In this document: positions 63,101 to 64,000 of the stretch, one piece after another
Layout of the letters: the number at the start of each line of letters is the position of its first letter
How positions within the stretch are numbered: the stretch's first letter is position 1
The notes under the pieces: model-generated
Database searches by the model: none
Told to the model about the DNA's origin: nothing
Seen by the model: the letters and a program-made list of their open reading frames with translations, nothing else
Made by a program: the position numbers and the translations under genes
NCBI GenBank assembly: GCA_002118135.1
Contig: BDIU01000004.1
Location: forward strand, 186,001 to 250,000
Reading direction: 5' to 3'
Source: Trebouxia sp. TZW2008
Taxonomy: Eukaryota > Chlorophyta > Trebouxiophyceae > Trebouxiales > Trebouxiaceae
DNA length: 64,000 nucleotides

Positions 63101-64000
63101 CTTGGGGGAAGCCCCTGTTGCTGTTCCTGCTGGCAACATCACTTAATGTCAGGCTGTGCAGCACATGTCACGCTTGCTGGCAAAATTACAAAACAACAAG
63201 CATGTATTGAGTCAACTGTGAGGATACAACAGTGACCCGGGAGTTGTGCTCAGTAACCAGGAAATTTTCTAGCCTGCCCTGCAGGGGCACCAGGGTTCTT
63301 AGGATCCCTCCCGTTGCTGGTCCTGCTGACAACATGACTCATTTCAGATGCTGCAATGCAAGCTACAATGGCTGAGACAGCAGGAGTTACATGTCATGCC
63401 AACCCATGTTCAACGAGGGGTGCCTGCCCTGCAGGGGAGCCTGGGTTCTGAGGGAACCCCCCTTGTCGCTGTTCCTGCTCACAATATGACTCATGTCAGG
63501 TGCTGCAGTATAAGCCACGATTGCTGAGACAGCAGGAGTCAAATGTCGTGACAATCGATACTGCATGAGTGTTGACAAGCAGTGATATCAAGATATGCAT
63601 GCATTTTGGGATTTCTCTTAGCGCCAGATTTGCACCACAACCTCTCTGAGGCCTCCAATCAAAACTTGACAACAAAAGCAGCAAGTAGGACGCAGATATA
63701 TTGGGCAAACTGGGTGTACTTGAAGCTTCTGGGCAGCCCCGTGCAAAGCTGCAAATGCAGCAAGCATATGGCAACTTTGACGCTGATGCTTGATCAATGC
63801 ACATGCAGATGTTCTGAGTGCTGAACGACTCAAACTGGAATACTGGGCAGAGTCAGATCTGGCAAGAGCAGCAGTACCTGAAGCGCTGGCCTGGGCAGCT
63901 GCCTGCTGTTGGGAGGGCTGTTGCACAGGGGCTGTCGAGGCAGGAGGGCTGTACTGCAGCAGGAACTGGATGGCCTTCTTGGCAGCTTCCTTCTTGGCTG
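60163..64000 (-). CDS. Double-stranded-RNA-binding-motif protein, C-terminal part (5' end outside window)
   Basis: Minus-strand exons: 64000-63878, 63131-62981, about 62196-61995, about 61437-61066 and about 60579-60163 with the stop. The first visible exon reads KKEAAKKAIQFLLQY, the last helix of a dsRBM that begins beyond the edge. The third exon is a second dsRBM: VLYDCSGQFCEAIHVMDGHH then ASSKKMAQRWAAMRLLMEL, with the lysine pair that contacts the RNA phosphates. It ends FFADTPE. Next is a Gln-rich basic linker with SRPNRPQPK, KRSAVDDDS and VKKKGKH (possible nuclear signal). The tail is acidic (DEDVRDMSAEP, EEEEEGPAGSS). Catalytic domains, if any, lie outside the window, so Dicer-like, editing or CTD-phosphatase proteins cannot be told apart here. 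Introns hold copies of the 63131 and dsRBM exons. Confidence 0.65.
61605..61680. repeat. CACC/CACT-rich simple repeat in an intron
   Basis: CACCCACCCACACACCC followed by ACTCACTCACT. It is the third place in the window with CACT-type repeats. Confidence 0.75.
61815..61880 (-). repeat. Copy of the dsRBM exon's donor end
   Basis: Minus strand reads LELKRVLDPSFFADTPEG against the real exon's MELNWVLEPTFFADTPEG (62050-61995). About 60 bp are copied 170 bp further downstream of the real exon, with the donor. Confidence 0.7.
62225..62480 (-). repeat. Two more partial copies of the dsRBM exon
   Basis: About 62232-62312 and 62400-62470 match the real exon at 62084-62164 (GTAGTGGAGGC.ACTGCCAGCAG on the minus strand, and its neighbours). 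Frame is not kept. Confidence 0.7.
63255..63510 (-). repeat. Two decayed copies of the 63131-62981 exon start
   Basis: The stretch GGGTGCCCCTGCAGGGCAGGC-like on the minus strand, with the upstream acceptor and GTTGTCAGCAGGA, is found at 63080-63145 (real), 63265-63340 and 63425-63495. The spacing of 160-180 bp is regular, so a tandem array of exon plus intron. Confidence 0.7.

Overview
The window reads as an intron-rich nuclear contig of a eukaryote, most likely a chlorophyte green alga. Coding is split into many short exons with GT..(t)gcAG introns. One gene is a GlsA/Zuotin (DNAJC2) co-chaperone, best known from Volvox. Composition is close to balanced and rich in TGCA/CTGCTG, and the repeats are of algal hAT and LINE types. 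A Trebouxiophyte-like species is my guess and I cannot prove it. All exon borders were read by eye from splice signals and protein sense; gene spans are firmer than single exons.

Layout: (1) 1-6.2 kb, 3' part of a + strand gene for an unrecognised, possibly C2-like protein. (2) 6.4-11.5 kb, a LINE 3' remnant, then a PuuE-type polysaccharide deacetylase gene (- strand, 4 exons), then a decayed copy of the same gene placed head-to-head on the + strand. (3) 12.1-15.1 kb, two related fold-back elements, each about 1 kb with arms of about 450 bp. (4) 15.7-23.6 kb, a - strand gene for a long Ser/Gln-rich, IQ-like/coiled-coil protein. (5) 23.8-24.6 kb, a short hAT element containing a 111-base assembly gap. 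(6) 25.3-42.0 kb, the most remarkable gene. It encodes a very large protein with a superfamily-2 helicase core whose Walker A motif lies after motif VI (circularly permuted), followed by a TAGT-type glycosyltransferase domain. This is the architecture of animal GREB1. (7) 43.6-50.0 kb, a Gln/Met/Pro-rich low-complexity protein. (8) 50.9-59.4 kb, the GlsA/DNAJC2 gene with J domain and two SANT domains. (9) 60.2-64.0 kb, a - strand gene for a double-stranded-RNA-binding protein, entering from the right edge.

A theme runs through the window. Introns repeatedly hold decayed extra copies of the neighbouring exon, often with its splice sites, and several introns carry CACT or CAG microsatellites. 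This suggests frequent local tandem duplication, exon by exon. The genes do not form a pathway. The GREB1-like and GlsA proteins are both plausible chromatin or ribosome factors, but their proximity is probably chance.
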